Assembly (NCBI GenBank): GCA_020746105.1
Contig: CM036618.1
Location: forward strand, 18,459,001 to 18,523,000
From: Trogon surrucura
Lineage: Eukaryota > Chordata > Aves > Trogoniformes > Trogonidae
Reading direction: 5' to 3'
DNA: 64,000 nt
The position numbers were made by a program, and so were the translations under genes. Under the pieces are notes generated by a model, which saw only the letters and a list, made by a program, of their open reading frames with translations, was not told the DNA's origin and made no database searches. Positions 9,817 through 22,765 of the stretch are shown here, one piece after another (the stretch's first letter is position 1; every line of letters starts with the position of its first letter).

Positions 9817-12800
9817 CAAACAGACCTACTGAAATATAAAGCCTGACCTCTCCTAAAGAGTGGGGGGATGTCCTTTTTTCTTTTTAAATTATACACCTGC
9901 TTAGATGTTTTCACCCTGTAACTGCTGTAGTCACTATTAGGAACACAGATAGCCCTTTTAATACAACCACTAAAAGCCTTTTGATTTAAAACGATGTCTT
10001 CAGTTTTACAGCTTTTCTCTGCTTCTGGTAGTATCTTTCTGCAAAGACTAAATGGCGAGACAAAAGAAAGCAGCACAAGACCTGCCTCCAGCAATATTTC
10101 CACAGCCTTATTACTAGGGAGGGCTGCTCACACTGAGGTCACTGCTAGAAGAGCTCTTTGCTGAGTGCAAAATACATTCAAAAGTTACTTTATTATAAGA
10201 TTAACAGCTCTATCATGAAAACCAGCAACATTCTCGGGCTTGGGGGAATCAGTTCTGCTGCATTCCAACCCGGGATGTCCTTCTGACACTATTTTTTTTT
10301 CCTGTGGAAACATCATAAATTTGACCACAGTACTTGGGACATGAGCTAGACCCATTGAATGCAGTCCCTCTGAATCCACCCACCCTCCCTGCTTTGTCCC
10401 AAAAAGGAGGTACTCTCTCTTGGAGTCTTACATCCCTTAGTAAACTAATGATATTTTAGATATCTTGTTTGTTTTGGATTAAGTGGTGCCGTTTAGGGAG
10501 TAATGTTCTCCTCACTGTGAATGGGAGGAGTGGAATTTGTAGTTCTCTTTTCAAGAAAAAAAGATATTTTCACAAAAGATAAAGAAGCATTTTTATGCAT
10601 ACATAGGAGAGGGAGGCTTGCTAACAAGTTCTGAATTTTGGATACCTCCCAGTTCAAGGGAGCTGTGATTTGGACATGGATAAACCCTTCTATTCTTAAC
10701 GTTAATAAGAGAAAATAAAGCACCCACAAACAAGATTATCTTAAATTGCAATGATTTTATTTGTATTCACAAATTATTTAATACAGATTAATGGGATCCA
10801 CAATTTAAACACTAATTTGATGATATACCCAACAATGAAATAAAGGTTGTTGACTGTCCATTATCTCATGTAGAAGACAAGCACAGCGTTACTGAAGTGA
10901 TTTGCATACTTTCTGAAGTCAAATATTAATACACACATGCCCTTCCCAAGTTTCAGCTCATCATTAGAGCTCTGTGATCTTCTTACACTAACATTTTGGT
11001 CTAAGCTTTAGTGCATACTAAGATAAAATTTCGTTACACAATTAAGCAAAACATCATTCCTGTGTTGAATAATCATTTTCTGAAGGCACTGAATACGACC
11101 TTTAATTAATATTTCATCTATGAGCCAAGTTTAGTACCTTGAATAAACTCCGAGAATATTACCATCTCCCAGCTTTCTTAGAGATGTTTTGAATCTGTTT
11201 GCTTGTTTGCAATTGTATCTAAAATTAACTTTTATTTATAAACCTAAGAAAACAGTGAGGAGTGTAATCTAATGGCACACAGAAGTGGGCCCTGCACTTG
11301 GTATTTTAATGCACTGTCTGTCGTTATTTTTGCACCATGTCTTTCTTCATCGCGTTTGATATGGGCTATCGCTTTCCTCCTTAAAAACCTCGGGATCACA
11401 GTTCAGTTTGTTGTTATCGGCGCCTTTTCTACCAGCGCTGTTTTCCCCTGCTGACAAATCTCCCCCCACCCATTCATTCCTCCTGCTTAAGGCCTGTTTG
11501 ACACCGTCGTAATGACCCCCCTTGGGAGATGTACAATTGGATTTGTAAGTTCCCGCATGGCTTCTTCTTTTTTAATGTTTGCTCCTGAGTCAGCACTGTA
11601 TGCATGGCTGACTGGAATAGAGTGAAAATTTGAATAATTTCTGTTCTCTTCCCTGGATTGTATTGCTGTTCAGTTGGAGAGAAGAAAAGCACCTCTAAAA
11701 TGCTTCCAGAATCTCATACTCTCTCATGCAATTGCGTTGTAATATTTTGGATGCCTAATCTTTCCATATATCTTAGTAGTGCCTAACCATTTTTGTTAGA
11801 AGGAATTTGATTTTCATCAGAGCTTTATAGTGAAATACAATAGATGGATTTTTTTTTTATCATGTAGCAGTGCTCCTGACGGACGGTACAGACTCTGCTC
11901 CAAGTTGCACGTGATTGTAAAATATGCAGCAGCATGAGGCTAAACTTGTGTGCTGGCAGAACAATGATCTCATAGCTAGACACTGGGGTAAAATTAGCTT
12001 TGGTCAAATTTACATTTTAGAGCAGGGATGAATGCTTGTCCCCTGTGTCCTAAGAAAGGGAAGGTTATTTCAGGGAATCTCTAGATTCCACAAATGCTTC
12101 TGGAGTTCAGAATCAAGTGATTGCTTTCCTATAAATGGAGCATGGGGGTTAATGTTTCTTCTGCTTCAGATAGCCATGATGGGCTCAGCTCTACTGTCTA
12201 AACTACGTGCAGACTTGTATCCTTACATCATGTGTTGGTGATTCTCATTCTGCTGTCTATTTTGGCAGAGAGTGATGCAATTTATCAGAAACTCTAAGCA
12301 ATTATTCTCTTTTGGGCTGCATACCCTTGGTAATCCAGGTAGCAATTACCCAATCTGAATATTTGGCAAGTAGTTTGTAATCCCTGTGGAGAAAGCATAT
12401 GCAAACCTGGCTCTGACCTGATTAACTTTCTTAGTTCCCTGACTTTACCAAGCAGTACTGAACACCTAAGGGGAACTAGTGTGTTCCCAGGTACCTCTGT
12501 CCTGAGCAACATCAGTAAAAGCTAAATATCCATTCTGGATTTGGTGTTCTCTTTCATCTTGGGCTGGCTACATCCCATGTGGGTGCAGTTTCTGGCAACG
12601 TGCCCTACAATGTGGGTGTTACTCTCAAAACAAAAGTAGAAGGCTGCCAGATGTCCAGTGTCACCTGCCCCAGGGAAATTTTCCTTCCAAATCTCTGGGT
12701 GAATTGTTTCACCAGGTGACTGTGCTTGTTGTTGTGGTCTACTGATGTGACCATGTGACAAAATGCAGTGCTTGCTTCCGTGTTCAAGGGAAGTGGAATT

Positions 12801-13151
12801 TAACTTGCTCAGTTGTATTTTGCAGCTGCAAAGAAGGAAAAAAATAGAAGTAAGATTACAGTACAGGATGGGCCAGCAATATGTCTTATTTCCTGCTTTT
12901 GGGCAACGCTCTCAGGGCACTCTCACCATGGCAGTGACTGTGGACCAAATCCTCAAGAGTTCAAGAGCTGCACTCAAAAGTGCAAAGAGAGCTGAAGTAT
13001 TAGGACCATTTTACTTCCTAGGTGACAAAGAGCCTTGAATACAGAAGGCTGTTCGGTTCATAACTAATCATGTCCATTTCATGGTATTCCCGTTTGCTGC
13101 TTTTCAGAAGTGGCTGTAGCTGGCTTTAGAATTTTCTAATTGTTTTCCACC

Positions 13152-13165
13152 TTTTTTTTTTTTTT
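13152..13165. repeat. poly-T (14)
   Basis: An uninterrupted T14 lies eight bases upstream of the small hairpin at 13174-13199. Confidence 0.9.
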
Positions 13166-13173
13166 GATGATCT

Positions 13174-13199
13174 TATCCTGTGCTTTCTTGCACAGGATA
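13174..13199. other. perfect 10-bp hairpin
   Basis: TATCCTGTGC, a six-base loop TTTCTT, then GCACAGGATA form a perfect 10-bp stem. It is too short for a miRNA precursor, so any RNA function is speculative. Confidence 0.6.
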
Positions 13200-13840
13200 G
13201 AAACATTACTTGGGGGCTACCTCCCTGCAATATCACCTTCTCGTTCAACTTTTCTCACAAAAATATATCCAATGTCACTGATATGAAAGGATCTGCGATG
13301 GTTGAGCATGTCCCTTTCTTCAGCCAGCCGTGTGTGCCTGATGTGTCCAGTAGCAGGACAGGTTGCTCTTGACTCACCAAAAGGGATAGCTCATGTTTTA
13401 TAGATGTGTGTTGTCAAACGTGGCCCTTGACAAGACTTGAACTCGTTCTCTCTGAGCTTAGTGGGGTTGTTTAACTACTCATCTCTAGCCAATAGATCTG
13501 GAAGTCGGAGGAATAGCAAAGAGACAGATGGAGGTTCTTTTAATATTCACGCAACTCCATGGGTGAGGTCAAGTTCTTACCCTGTGATTCACCAACAGAT
13601 TTCGTCAGGATGAAGAGGTGAACATCGGTTCCCTCATGCTTCTTTGTCAGTTCCCACATATCAGCATTCCTCCCTATCATGGCATAAGGAAAAGGGATGT
13701 GACTCACACTTCACAGGTTTCAGGTAAAGCAGAAATCAGAACATGACAGGTGTTGAAGTTTATGACAGTGTTATAAGTGATGGGTCACTTTTCTCCTTAA
13801 GAGGTCTGTTTAACTCCCTCAGATTTTTCCAGAAAAGAGC

Positions 13841-13867
13841 AAAAAAAAAAGAACAAAAAAAAAAAGG
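13841..13867. repeat. A-rich low-complexity tract
   Basis: Two A runs of about ten and eleven bases are separated by GAAC and followed by a purine-rich stretch to about 13890. Confidence 0.85.
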
Positions 13868-16181
13868 AGGGCAGTGAGGAAAGGAAAAGGTGCTCCCATT
13901 TTTGCGGTGTTACTACACAGAGCCGAGCTGCCAGGTTAGTAAGATCTGCAGGGAGATTGTGGTTAGTGCTGGTGGTTGACTGGGTGCCACTGAATTCCGT
14001 GCAGTGGGACTCAGGCCAAGGGCATTACACCATCAACTCCAAGGGATCACCGATAGCACAGGCTGCCAACAGTGGAGGAAAACGCAGCTGAGTTTTTGAT
14101 ACCTAGGAAAGATGAGCTTTAAAGACACTCCAGCAGTTCTGGAAAATCCCTGGAAAATCAAAATGTCAGCCTGCCTGTCTGCAATCTTTTCAACATGTAA
14201 CAGCATGGCTGCTGGTCAAATGTAGTAGAATGTAAGTATTTGTGGGGTTTTATGCTTTTTGGTTTTGTCCTTTGGTTTTTAAACTATAAATTCCTTCAGT
14301 TCCTTTCTTCCTTCTCTTTAGCAACAGGCAGGGTCATTAGTATCAATAACACAGATCTCTCTCATGCCACGCCTAAACTGAATTGTCAATAGGAGGTGTT
14401 GTAGAAGATTCACACATCATTCCAGCAACTGTAATATCTGTTGGGAAATGCAAAAACACCAGGTGCATAGCTGCTGGTTAGAGTTTCCATTTACTTTACC
14501 TGGGGCTTTTCTGTAACATGCAACAATGTACGTCACATGTAGAAAAAAAAGTAGGTGGAAGGTTCTTTCCAAACCACATTGACCGAAAGAATGTACGTGT
14601 CAGGTAAGCTGTATGCTGACGTGCTCGTGCGTTCTGCAGTGGAAAGGGTTGCCTTGTCAAGGAAATCTTCCTGGTGCAGGTGTGCATCCTAGCAGATTCA
14701 TTCAGAGACTTGAGAGACAAGAACGAGCCCTCCCTCATCTGACATGTACAAACAGCATTTTATCCATTTGTCTCTTAGGACATTTGCTAGCTGTCTCGTT
14801 AATCTTTTACTCGAAGTCAGACATATGTATTGATGGAAAAACAAACCGTAGACCACAGACCCCCTGCTTCGCATTCCTCACCTCCTCAGAATAACACTCA
14901 CCATAGAACCATGCAGACAGCACTGATATTTCCGTGGGTTTGTTGCTGCATTTCCTCCTTGTGCTTCTAAAGCACTTCTTTCACTGCTGTACTCATAAAC
15001 TCTTCTTCCTACTTATTTGTACTGTTGAGCAACTACCTACCTCCTCCAGTCCGTCACATACATCCCCTTCCTCATTTACATTTTGTATATATCTGATGCC
15101 TCCTGTATTTCTGAAGTTACGGTGCCTGAGAAACTGGGACTGAAATTTCTTCCTTTTAATACGGGGATGTTCCATGGATCTCTCACTGACCTTCTGCAGG
15201 GTTTATGAGCACCATTGATTTTACTTGCTTTTAACAGACCAGTATTAAGGGCAACAAAAATTCAGGGTGCGATCCTCAGCTGGGTGAATTGTTTTTAACT
15301 TTGTTAACAGTAAGAGGGAATAAGAAACTTGTGAGCCAGAGCCAGTAGCACAGTATAGAAAGGGAAGTAATTTCAGGAACAGAAATATCTGTAAAGGTTA
15401 ATCTCCAGTTATCTTGCCTCTGACTTCATCATCATCTGGTCGCAGCAGACTTTGTGAGCTGAAGAGGGCCAGGTTAGCTCGGTACTTAAATAAAAGAGCC
15501 TGGAGGTGTTGTCGTGGTGGCATTAAATAGGGATCTTCTGTCTTACCCAAGCAAGCAGATTCTTTTGCATCTTGCATCACTGCATTATCTGAGCCTTTCT
15601 TGCATATCTGCTTTCAAACCTGCTGGGCTGATTGGTTGGGATTGTTGCCAGAGGTTTTCCAACACTAATTTTATTTTTAATAGTATTTATTTTCTCCAAC
15701 AAAGCTCTGCATGCTCACTTGCTGCATCTCATTTTAAGTGAGGTCAGAATTTCTTTAAAAAGCAATTATTTGAAAGGGAAGAATACCCTCCAAGTCCTGT
15801 AAGAATATTGTTTATAAATATTTGTGCTTTGCATCTTTGTGTATGAAAATTACCAAAGCAGAACAAGGATTTATTTTCAGTTCTCTTTAATCTCAAACTT
15901 ATGCTTTGTGCTGTACGACATGGGATTGACCCTCGTGGGACTGGATCCAGTTTGAATTCATATCTCACGCAAATCCACATTTGCACATTGTTCAGGGTAT
16001 TCGGTCATGAAGTTTTAGTGTGTCTGTTTCAAATAATTCATACTTCTAGTGCTCAGTATCGGTAAAACTAGGCTTTGTAAGCATTTCTTCTGGTGAGAAT
16101 GTGTTCTTCAATAGGAATTTAGGTTTAATACAGTGATAGAACATCTCTTCTCCTTTCCTCTCCATTTCATTTCTTCCTAAA

Positions 16182-16204
16182 TTTTTTTTTTTTTTTTTTT
16201 TTTT
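16182..16204. repeat. poly-T (23)
   Basis: A T23 homopolymer preceded by C/T-rich sequence and followed by AGTTTCCAGG. It could be the complement of an old poly-A tail, but I see no recognisable retroposed body beside it. Confidence 0.85.
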
Positions 16205-17050
16205 AGTTTCCAGGTTCCCTTCACAAGAAATGCCTTCAAAAGTTTTGTTCAGTGCCTGGGCTCATAGCTTGTATTGTAATACAAATTACCACTTAAGACT
16301 TAAAATAAGAATATAAATTGGATGGACTACTGACTCTTCTCCAAGAGGTAGTCAAAGATTTGTAAGGGCCAGTTCAGTGTAGACCCCAGGAAAGAGAAGC
16401 TCTGTTCTGGAAGTCAGTGCTGGTGAAAATGGTGTGACATTTGCTGTGTTGCCTTGCCAGATACTTCAACACTGGAACAAAAGCAAATGCTTCTAGCAGG
16501 GTCCTATAATTCAGTTGTCAGTCCAGTTCAATCCTTAGCCTTGCTCTGGAGGTCGGTCACAAAGCCACAGCCTGCCGTGGTGGTAGCAGTACTAGGGAAC
16601 TACTAGGAAATAGCCTTTGTGTAATGCATTTGGCAGACAGTTACATTATGAAGTTGTTATTATTATGGATTTTAGTCTGAAATAATCTGGGCCTGATTTC
16701 AGTTTGTAAACTCATCCTGAAAAGTGCATCAGTCCATCTCTAACCCTGTGTCCACTGAACACCTTGAAATTCAAAGTGTAGATTAAAGTGAAAATCGCAT
16801 TCAGTATTGGTTTTCATACAGACTAATTTGTTGGCTGGAAAACAGTAAAGGAAGCCAAAAAACTAGTGAAAGTGCTGTGGCAACTCACTGTAAACTCCTA
16901 ATCCCTGGTGGAGAAGCTACATCCAATTGCTGTTACTTCTCTTAGGCTTAGATCAATGGTAAATTCTTCAGGGAGTTGGCATCATTGTTTTGCTCTGAAT
17001 TGCAACCATCCTTGGTCCATGGCTGTGCTTTCTGGACTCAAAGATGTTAT

Positions 17051-17290
17051 AATCATAGAACTGTAGAATCATAGAATGTCTTAGGTTGAAAGGGACCTTA
17101 GAGATCATCTAATCCAACCTCCCTGCCATGGGCAGGGATGCCTCTCAACTAGACCAGGTTGCTCAAAGCCTCATCCAACCTGGCCTTCAACATCTGTGGA
17201 GAGGGGGCATCCATAACTTCTCTGGGCAATTTATTCCAAAGTCTTGCCACCCTTGTACTGAAGAATTTCTTCTTAAGATCCCATCTCCTC
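17051..17290 (-). mobile_element. CR1 LINE 3' end, minus strand
   Basis: On the minus strand this gives the C-terminal CR1 ORF2 block KKKFFSTRV, LWNKLPREVMDAPS and a terminal LDEALSNLV followed by a stop, then the 3' region with the CTGCCCATGGCAGGG block and two ATTCTA-type repeats. The DAPS ... ALSNLV ending and the CATGGCAGGG motif mark a different CR1 group from the others in the window, which end in ESPS ... The open frame continues upstream beyond the recognisable CR1 homology (see 17291-17520). It is 5'-truncated and has no reverse transcriptase core. Confidence 0.85.
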
Positions 17291-17520
17291 TGCAAGTGAC
17301 CTGAGAATGACCTGAGAAGGCTAGGTCTGGCTGCTTCTCCTTGGGTGAGCCATGGGGGCAACCTCCATGCCTTCTTTCCTCTTACCCTCCTCATGGAGGT
17401 TCTGGAATGAGAAGAAGAAGCATCAGTAAGTCTGCCAGCCTGTCTTGCCTGGCTAGATTTCATTGTTCTCTTAATTTCATCCAGTAATTTATTCAGGGAA
17501 CAGTAATGCAAAACTAGCAT
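17291..17520 (-). pseudogene. open frame joined to CR1 3' end, unidentified
   Basis: The minus-strand frame starting at 17520 is open for 123 codons and runs in frame into the CR1 C-terminus. Its first ~75 residues (with SSSHSRTSMRRVRG, WRLPPWLTQGEAA and LLRSFSGHLQRRW) do not match the usual CR1 sequence at this place, where a GNGxKL...[11 protein letters not shown] block is expected. It may be a divergent CR1 lineage, a fusion of another transcript with a CR1 3' end, or an old non-coding sequence open by chance. No function is assigned. Confidence 0.35.
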
Positions 17521-18000
17521 CCTAGATGATCCCTTGCTCTCTTACCAGGCTTCCATGCCCTCATCAGGGTCAGCACACATCAGATGTCCACAGCCTACCG
17601 CGATCTCCTGCCTCCCCCTTCCATTCCCCCAGCAGCTTGCTGTCCTTTAGCCAGGTTGTACATATTTTTTCAATCCTGGTTGTTCATGGTCTCTGAGCAC
17701 AAAGCTTCATGGAGAGCTGTGCTGCCAGCGCTGCGAGACACCCCAAAGGGAGTTTGGCTGCGGCTCTGCCTGTTTTCACACCTCTTTGCAGATGGAGGCC
17801 GTGGACCTTGCTCCTCTCCCTGGTGTCCCTGCAGGCACTCTGCCCGCCTTTGGCCTCTGCTGTCAGAACGACTTTGGCAACTGCCACTGCTGGATTGCAT
17901 CACCGTGCGTGTCTCCCAGGTGGCTGCAGCTTTAAAACTCGCCGATCTGGTATTAGGTTTGTATCTCTCCTGTCTATCCAGGGTATCGGCTTCTGGGCTG
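17521..18000. other. GC-richer flank of the CpG island
   Basis: C/T-rich sequence rises in GC toward 18000. Overlapping open frames at 17584-18015 and 17709-18275 are composition effects as far as I can tell; they match no protein I recognise. Confidence 0.45.
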
Positions 18001-18485
18001 CTTTTGCAGCTTTAATTGCAGTTTGGGCAGGGCGGCGCGGGGATGTGGGATGCTACGTCAGCGAACATAAATCCCGTAGTTGCTCAGGCTTGGACTGCAT
18101 TTTTATGGTGTTGGAGGAAATGGAGGTTCGGCGGGCCGGAGAACCACGGGGACAGGTGACGCGAGAAGCGAGGCGAGCGCAGCATCCGCTCGTGTGCCTC
18201 AGAACCCGCGCAAGGGAAGGGAGCAGCGTAGCTCACTGGCACTGTGGAGCAGACGGCCAGCTTCCCCTCCTGTGATTTATATGGGGCTTACGGTGGGGTG
18301 TGGCCAAATAGGGTCGGTGGGAAGCAGGCGCATACGGTTACGTTGGATTAGCGAGGAGCAGACAGACGGCAGCGCAGGACCGGGCAGGGGAGCCCGCACG
18401 TGGGACGGCTCAGCCACAAAGGCAGCTGGCACCGGAGTGCTGATAAGGAGGAGAAACAGATGGCCACGCAAGCCCTTACACACGT
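18001..18485. promoter_or_regulatory. CpG island, candidate promoter
   Basis: By eye I count about 35 CpGs in 480 bases, near the number expected from base composition, whereas the surrounding DNA is CpG-depleted. Possible sites are a GGGCGG GC-box (18030-18035), a CRE-like TACGTCA (18054-18060) and a CACGTG E-box (18397-18402). No TATA box or coding exon is clear, and the overlapping frames (17709-18275, 18080-18496) match nothing I know. In vertebrates such islands usually mark promoters of genes or lncRNAs, so this could be a first exon or an alternative promoter. Direction cannot be decided. Confidence 0.5.
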
Positions 18486-19669
18486 CTTCCTGGTAGGCCT
18501 GCTGGAGGCTGGTCCACATCCCTTATTCCCCAAACAAAAATAAATCTTTCCCCATCCCTTGCCTGAAGAATTCGTGTGGCTCATTAAAGTTTACTGCCAT
18601 AAACACGCTCTTGCAGTCTTTGCCTGGGTACATTGCCGCCGCTCATGAATGACATGGGATCAGTCCCATTTGTGCCTCTACTCTGCTGTTGTAATACGAT
18701 TACAGAACCTTTCCCTTACTGCTGCAAGCCTGCAATGTGAAAAGAAAAGGGGGAAGAAGGACAAAAGAAGGAGAAATGCATATTACGTAAGATCCCCCGA
18801 AAACAATTCCACAATTGGCCTTGATAACAAGGGGAGCGTGCAGCAACTTGTAGGTGTGCAGAAGTTAACGTGACAGATTGCTGAGTGAAATCCGTTTAAG
18901 AGGTGTTTGGTATCGCCAAGGTGAGGGCGGTGTGGTGTGATGTGGCAGTTGCTGTGGAAAACCTTTGGCTATATGGCCAGAAGCAGAATACAGCACAGAG
19001 GTAAGCAGAGCCTGGGTGGTGCCTAGGTGTAGGAGGCAAAGCTCCAGCGTTCAGCATCCTCTCTCTGCAGCAGTTCATTGCTTGCAGGCTCATGTTATGC
19101 AGCTCTGTCTATTCTCCGTTACTACACAGCCACCACAGGGATGAGGTCTGGAAAAAGCACAGAATGTTTCTAGTAGTGCAGATGTTTTCAATGAATTCAC
19201 CCTTCAGAACTGAAAGCAAAGGAGGCCTGGAAGGGGAAGAGTGTTTGCAGCGAAAAAATATTTGGTTCATCCATATGTAGACCCAACGTGAGCCTGGGAG
19301 ACACTGAGTGCCCCCTGTGAAGTGACAAGTGCCCTCAGTCTTCACTGAAGTTCTGCTGAAGGCAGTGGGTACGTCTGCATGGCAGTTGCAGCAATGACTG
19401 CTTTTTGGCTCGGTAAATTAGCCTTTGTGGCTGTGCTCCGGCTTCTACAGTATGCACGCTTCAGTATCTCTTTAGAGGCTTGTCTGATGAAAAGGGAAAA
19501 CATTCAGCATCTTGCCAGATCAGGGCCTGGATTTTGAAATATTTTTGTAGGTTAAAATGAGAATGCATATGCATGGGCTTGTTTTTAGGCAAGCTGAGCA
19601 CTTGTATCTTGCAGAGTTGGGTACAAGTTTTAGATGCTCTGAGTCTCTAGAAATCAGTTTCAGAAGTGG

Positions 19670-19681
19670 TTTTTTTTTTTT
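19670..19681. repeat. poly-T (12)
   Basis: A T12 homopolymer with no attached element recognised. Confidence 0.85.
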
Positions 19682-19829
19682 CTCCTGATACTATGCTTAT
19701 CGCCCTTGCCTCCATCTCCTCTGCTGTTATATTGTATTTTAGCTATGAAACTGTATTATTTAAGCCATTTATGATACCGTTCTTTTTGGGAAACAGTACA
19801 AAATCTGTTCTATCTATCCAATTTAGGGA

Positions 19830-19855
19830 TTTACACTGCTGCTCAGCAGTGTAAA
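19830..19855. other. perfect 12-bp inverted repeat, 2-base spacer
   Basis: TTTACACTGCTG, spacer CT, then CAGCAGTGTAAA. All 12 pairs match, making a 26-base near-perfect palindrome in unique sequence. It could be a dimeric protein-binding site or a cruciform-prone site. It is too short for a miRNA hairpin. Confidence 0.7.
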
Positions 19856-22751
19856 CCCCTGAGTGACTTCCATGTAAAATCAATCAATGATAGTGAAATC
19901 AAGTGGAAAAGCTGAGAATGTCACTCAAAATAAGGCCGCCTTTCTTCCACCATGGCTCTAACTCAGCCAGCAACCTGAAGTCTGTCCTGTTTCGCTCATT
20001 TGGGTACAAACGTACCCTCTAGCATCTTCCAAAAGAAGGCCCATGATGCAGTTCCCACAACTTTCACATCTTGGGAACCTGGAGAGATGGAAAATTCGTG
20101 TGAGGACCCTTGCCACTGTAGTGTCTCAAATGCGAACCTAGTTCTAGAGAGTACCATCAATTTTATTCGATGTGAACAGGCTTTCTAGTGTTACAATTTT
20201 TTTTTTTCAAAATATTTAAAAAGGTGCCGATGTATATGCAAGATGTGGGTGTGGCTACAGGTCTGTCTTTATGTACTTTTGATGCCCTCCCTCCTTATCC
20301 CCACATCTGTTTCCAAGAATGTCATACCTGGAAAGAATCATTTCAAATTAATTCAATTTGTTTCAAAGCAGCCTAAGCTTTGTCCCTCACAAGGGCCACT
20401 CAATCATATTACTGCTCCTGTGAAACTCCTAATGGGACACAAAACAAGTAAAAGTAGATTCAGGTGATCTCACATAAGAAACATACTAATTAAATCTGGC
20501 AGCAAAATGACTTTGTGAATTTGCTTTAATCCTGTTTTTAAATTAGGCCATATGTATTTTGGCTCCAGGTTTCACGTGCTCTATTTTCTATGAACTTCCT
20601 TTTAACCATGTTCTGCGGTCAATTCACATCCAATTGTTTGAAAACCAGTCTTAGGTGATAACTGCATGATTAAATATGAGGTGTCTAATTCTGCTTTCAA
20701 ATCCACCTGTTCCTTTGAAAAACTCAGTGACTATCTCATATGGGAGCTTCAAAGCTGTACTAATCTGACTGTCCCTACTAAAACCCCAAATGTTGTGGAT
20801 CTCTGTGTTTTATAAGAAATTTTCCTTAGAGGAAAACTGGCTTTAGGAAAATGGGGATGCTTGCTTTAAACCGGTAGTATTTCTCACATCATTGCCATTT
20901 TATAACGTTACTTATGGGGGAATATGAGCTCGCTGACTAACAAGACTAAGAAAGGACAGGCTGATTAACAAGGGCTTTTTCTTGAAGTCTTCCTCTGTAT
21001 GGTCTTCGTATTTAACCCACTCTGTAGGGAGTTGGGCTTGCCAAGGATGCCTGTGTTAGCTGGAATGTTAGTGGTCAGTATTTACTTGAATAAATAATTA
21101 GCCATGATGGGTGCTCTTGCCTGTTGTGCTCATTTTAGTGTCATGCTGCAGGTAGCATTCTGGATGTATGGTGGTACCCGAATGGACTCTTTCAGGGGAT
21201 GGAGGCAAATTCCTTGTTACTTCTAGGACTGAGGATACTGGTGACACTTCAATTTCTCATGCTTCCTCTGGTATGCTATGTTTTTGATTTATTTTAGTGT
21301 TTTATTCTAACAGTTTTAGCTTCTTCTCAGGTTGTTAGGAGTGTTTTGTGGTCTGTGCTTTAGTCTGTGTGTGTGATGGGGTGGGGATGTGTGTATGTTT
21401 TATGAAGAAATTGTTCAGAGGTCGTTCTGGGCAGAAAATCTATCCATGTGATCTTGGAAGGACTGGACTTGGTGAACTAGGTGGTCCTGCTCGTCTTCAT
21501 TGTATACTGCTCTCTCCTGCACCAGTGACATAAAATATGTAGCAGCATTGCTTTCTCATATTAGATGTGGCGGCAAAATTCTTTCCCCGAGCACCTTTCC
21601 AGAGCATGAGTCAACCGTTCAACAAGCTAGTGTAACTTGCTACACCTCTGTCAAATTACAGGGCACTCCGTCAGCTCACTGTAGCAGAAGATTTGGCCAC
21701 CCTTGTTCCATCAGGGATTAGTGGATGGGAAATTTACCTAGACATATGCACAGGTAGCAGTGCACACCCGGAGTACATATCAACATGTACTCCTCAGAGC
21801 TCTTGCTTTCCTGGGATGACAATCTGGTCTGTTTGAGTTTGTGTCAGCACAGATCTCTTGATCTCCGAGCACTTAGTGACTCCTGCACTGAGCAGTAATG
21901 TCCAAGAGCAAGGAAAAGGCACCAGCAATGCCTATGCATGTGGGTACGCACGTGTGCCTGTAGCACAGAGAGAATAAGTGGTAGTGTTGAATAAACGTCC
22001 TATCTGCAGAGGTGTGAGGTAGTCACATTACTCAGGAGCGTGCTGAAATGATTGATGCTAAAAATATCATACCGCTGCACTCCACACAGTGCACATTAAA
22101 GAAAAGCCAAGGCAGGGCATATTAAATTTTATTGAGAGTAGGTTTTGCAACTTTTTTAAGAGGCCATGTGCCACGCTTCCTTTTTTAGGATCCAACTACC
22201 AAAATTAAAACCAGTAAATCTTTCTAAAAATAACCTGCGAGAAAACTTTCCCCTGTGTGAAAATGAAGCATGTTAATGTCCTCATGTGCCTTGATTTTCC
22301 AAAAAAGCAGCGCCTTGTTGGAAAGTGCAGTTGATTCCCTTTGCACGATGCCAAACGCCGTGTATCACCTCTTCACCTTGTTGCCAGTGGCGCGAGGCTG
22401 GTTGTGACCCGTTTTGGCGTTCAAGCCAGTAACTTCCACAGGGATGGGAGGATGCTCTCCGCTAATGGAGACGGAAGACCCTGACTGCGACAGGCTGCCT
22501 GGAGAAGTGAACAGGATTTGGATCACTACATCTGGGGAAGATGGAGTTGTGGGAAGGCGAAGGATTTAAAAGTCAATCAGATACAAATTTATTGCATGGA
22601 TTTTAATGAGGAATGTGTGCTTTGTGGGCATGGCTGTATGCATACTCACTGTTTGCATTCAGTGAGCAAAGACACGTGTGAAGGGTGTTTGCATAACATG
22701 AATGGGAAGTAGGTAGGGTCGTTCTTTCTCACAGTCATGTTCTTTCTGTTT

Positions 22752-22765
22752 ATATATATATATAA
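22752..22765. repeat. (TA)n microsatellite
   Basis: About seven TA units lie between TTCTGTT and ATTTACATT. Confidence 0.85.

Larger units (their letters stand above)
6601..17050. other. long unique non-coding stretch
   Basis: About 10.4 kb without a supported gene or young transposon. Open frames are all short (under 100 codons) and unrelated to proteins I know. Local features (heptamer repeat, GC patch, pyrimidine tract, hairpin, homopolymers) are listed separately. Part of it, about 11240-11680, combines AT-rich sequence with scattered CpGs and no repeat character, which may reflect constraint, but this is only an impression. Confidence 0.55.

Noticed and set aside
17709..18275. 188-codon open frame over the CpG island
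   Set aside because: High GC lowers stop frequency, several frames are open together, and no family resemblance is seen.
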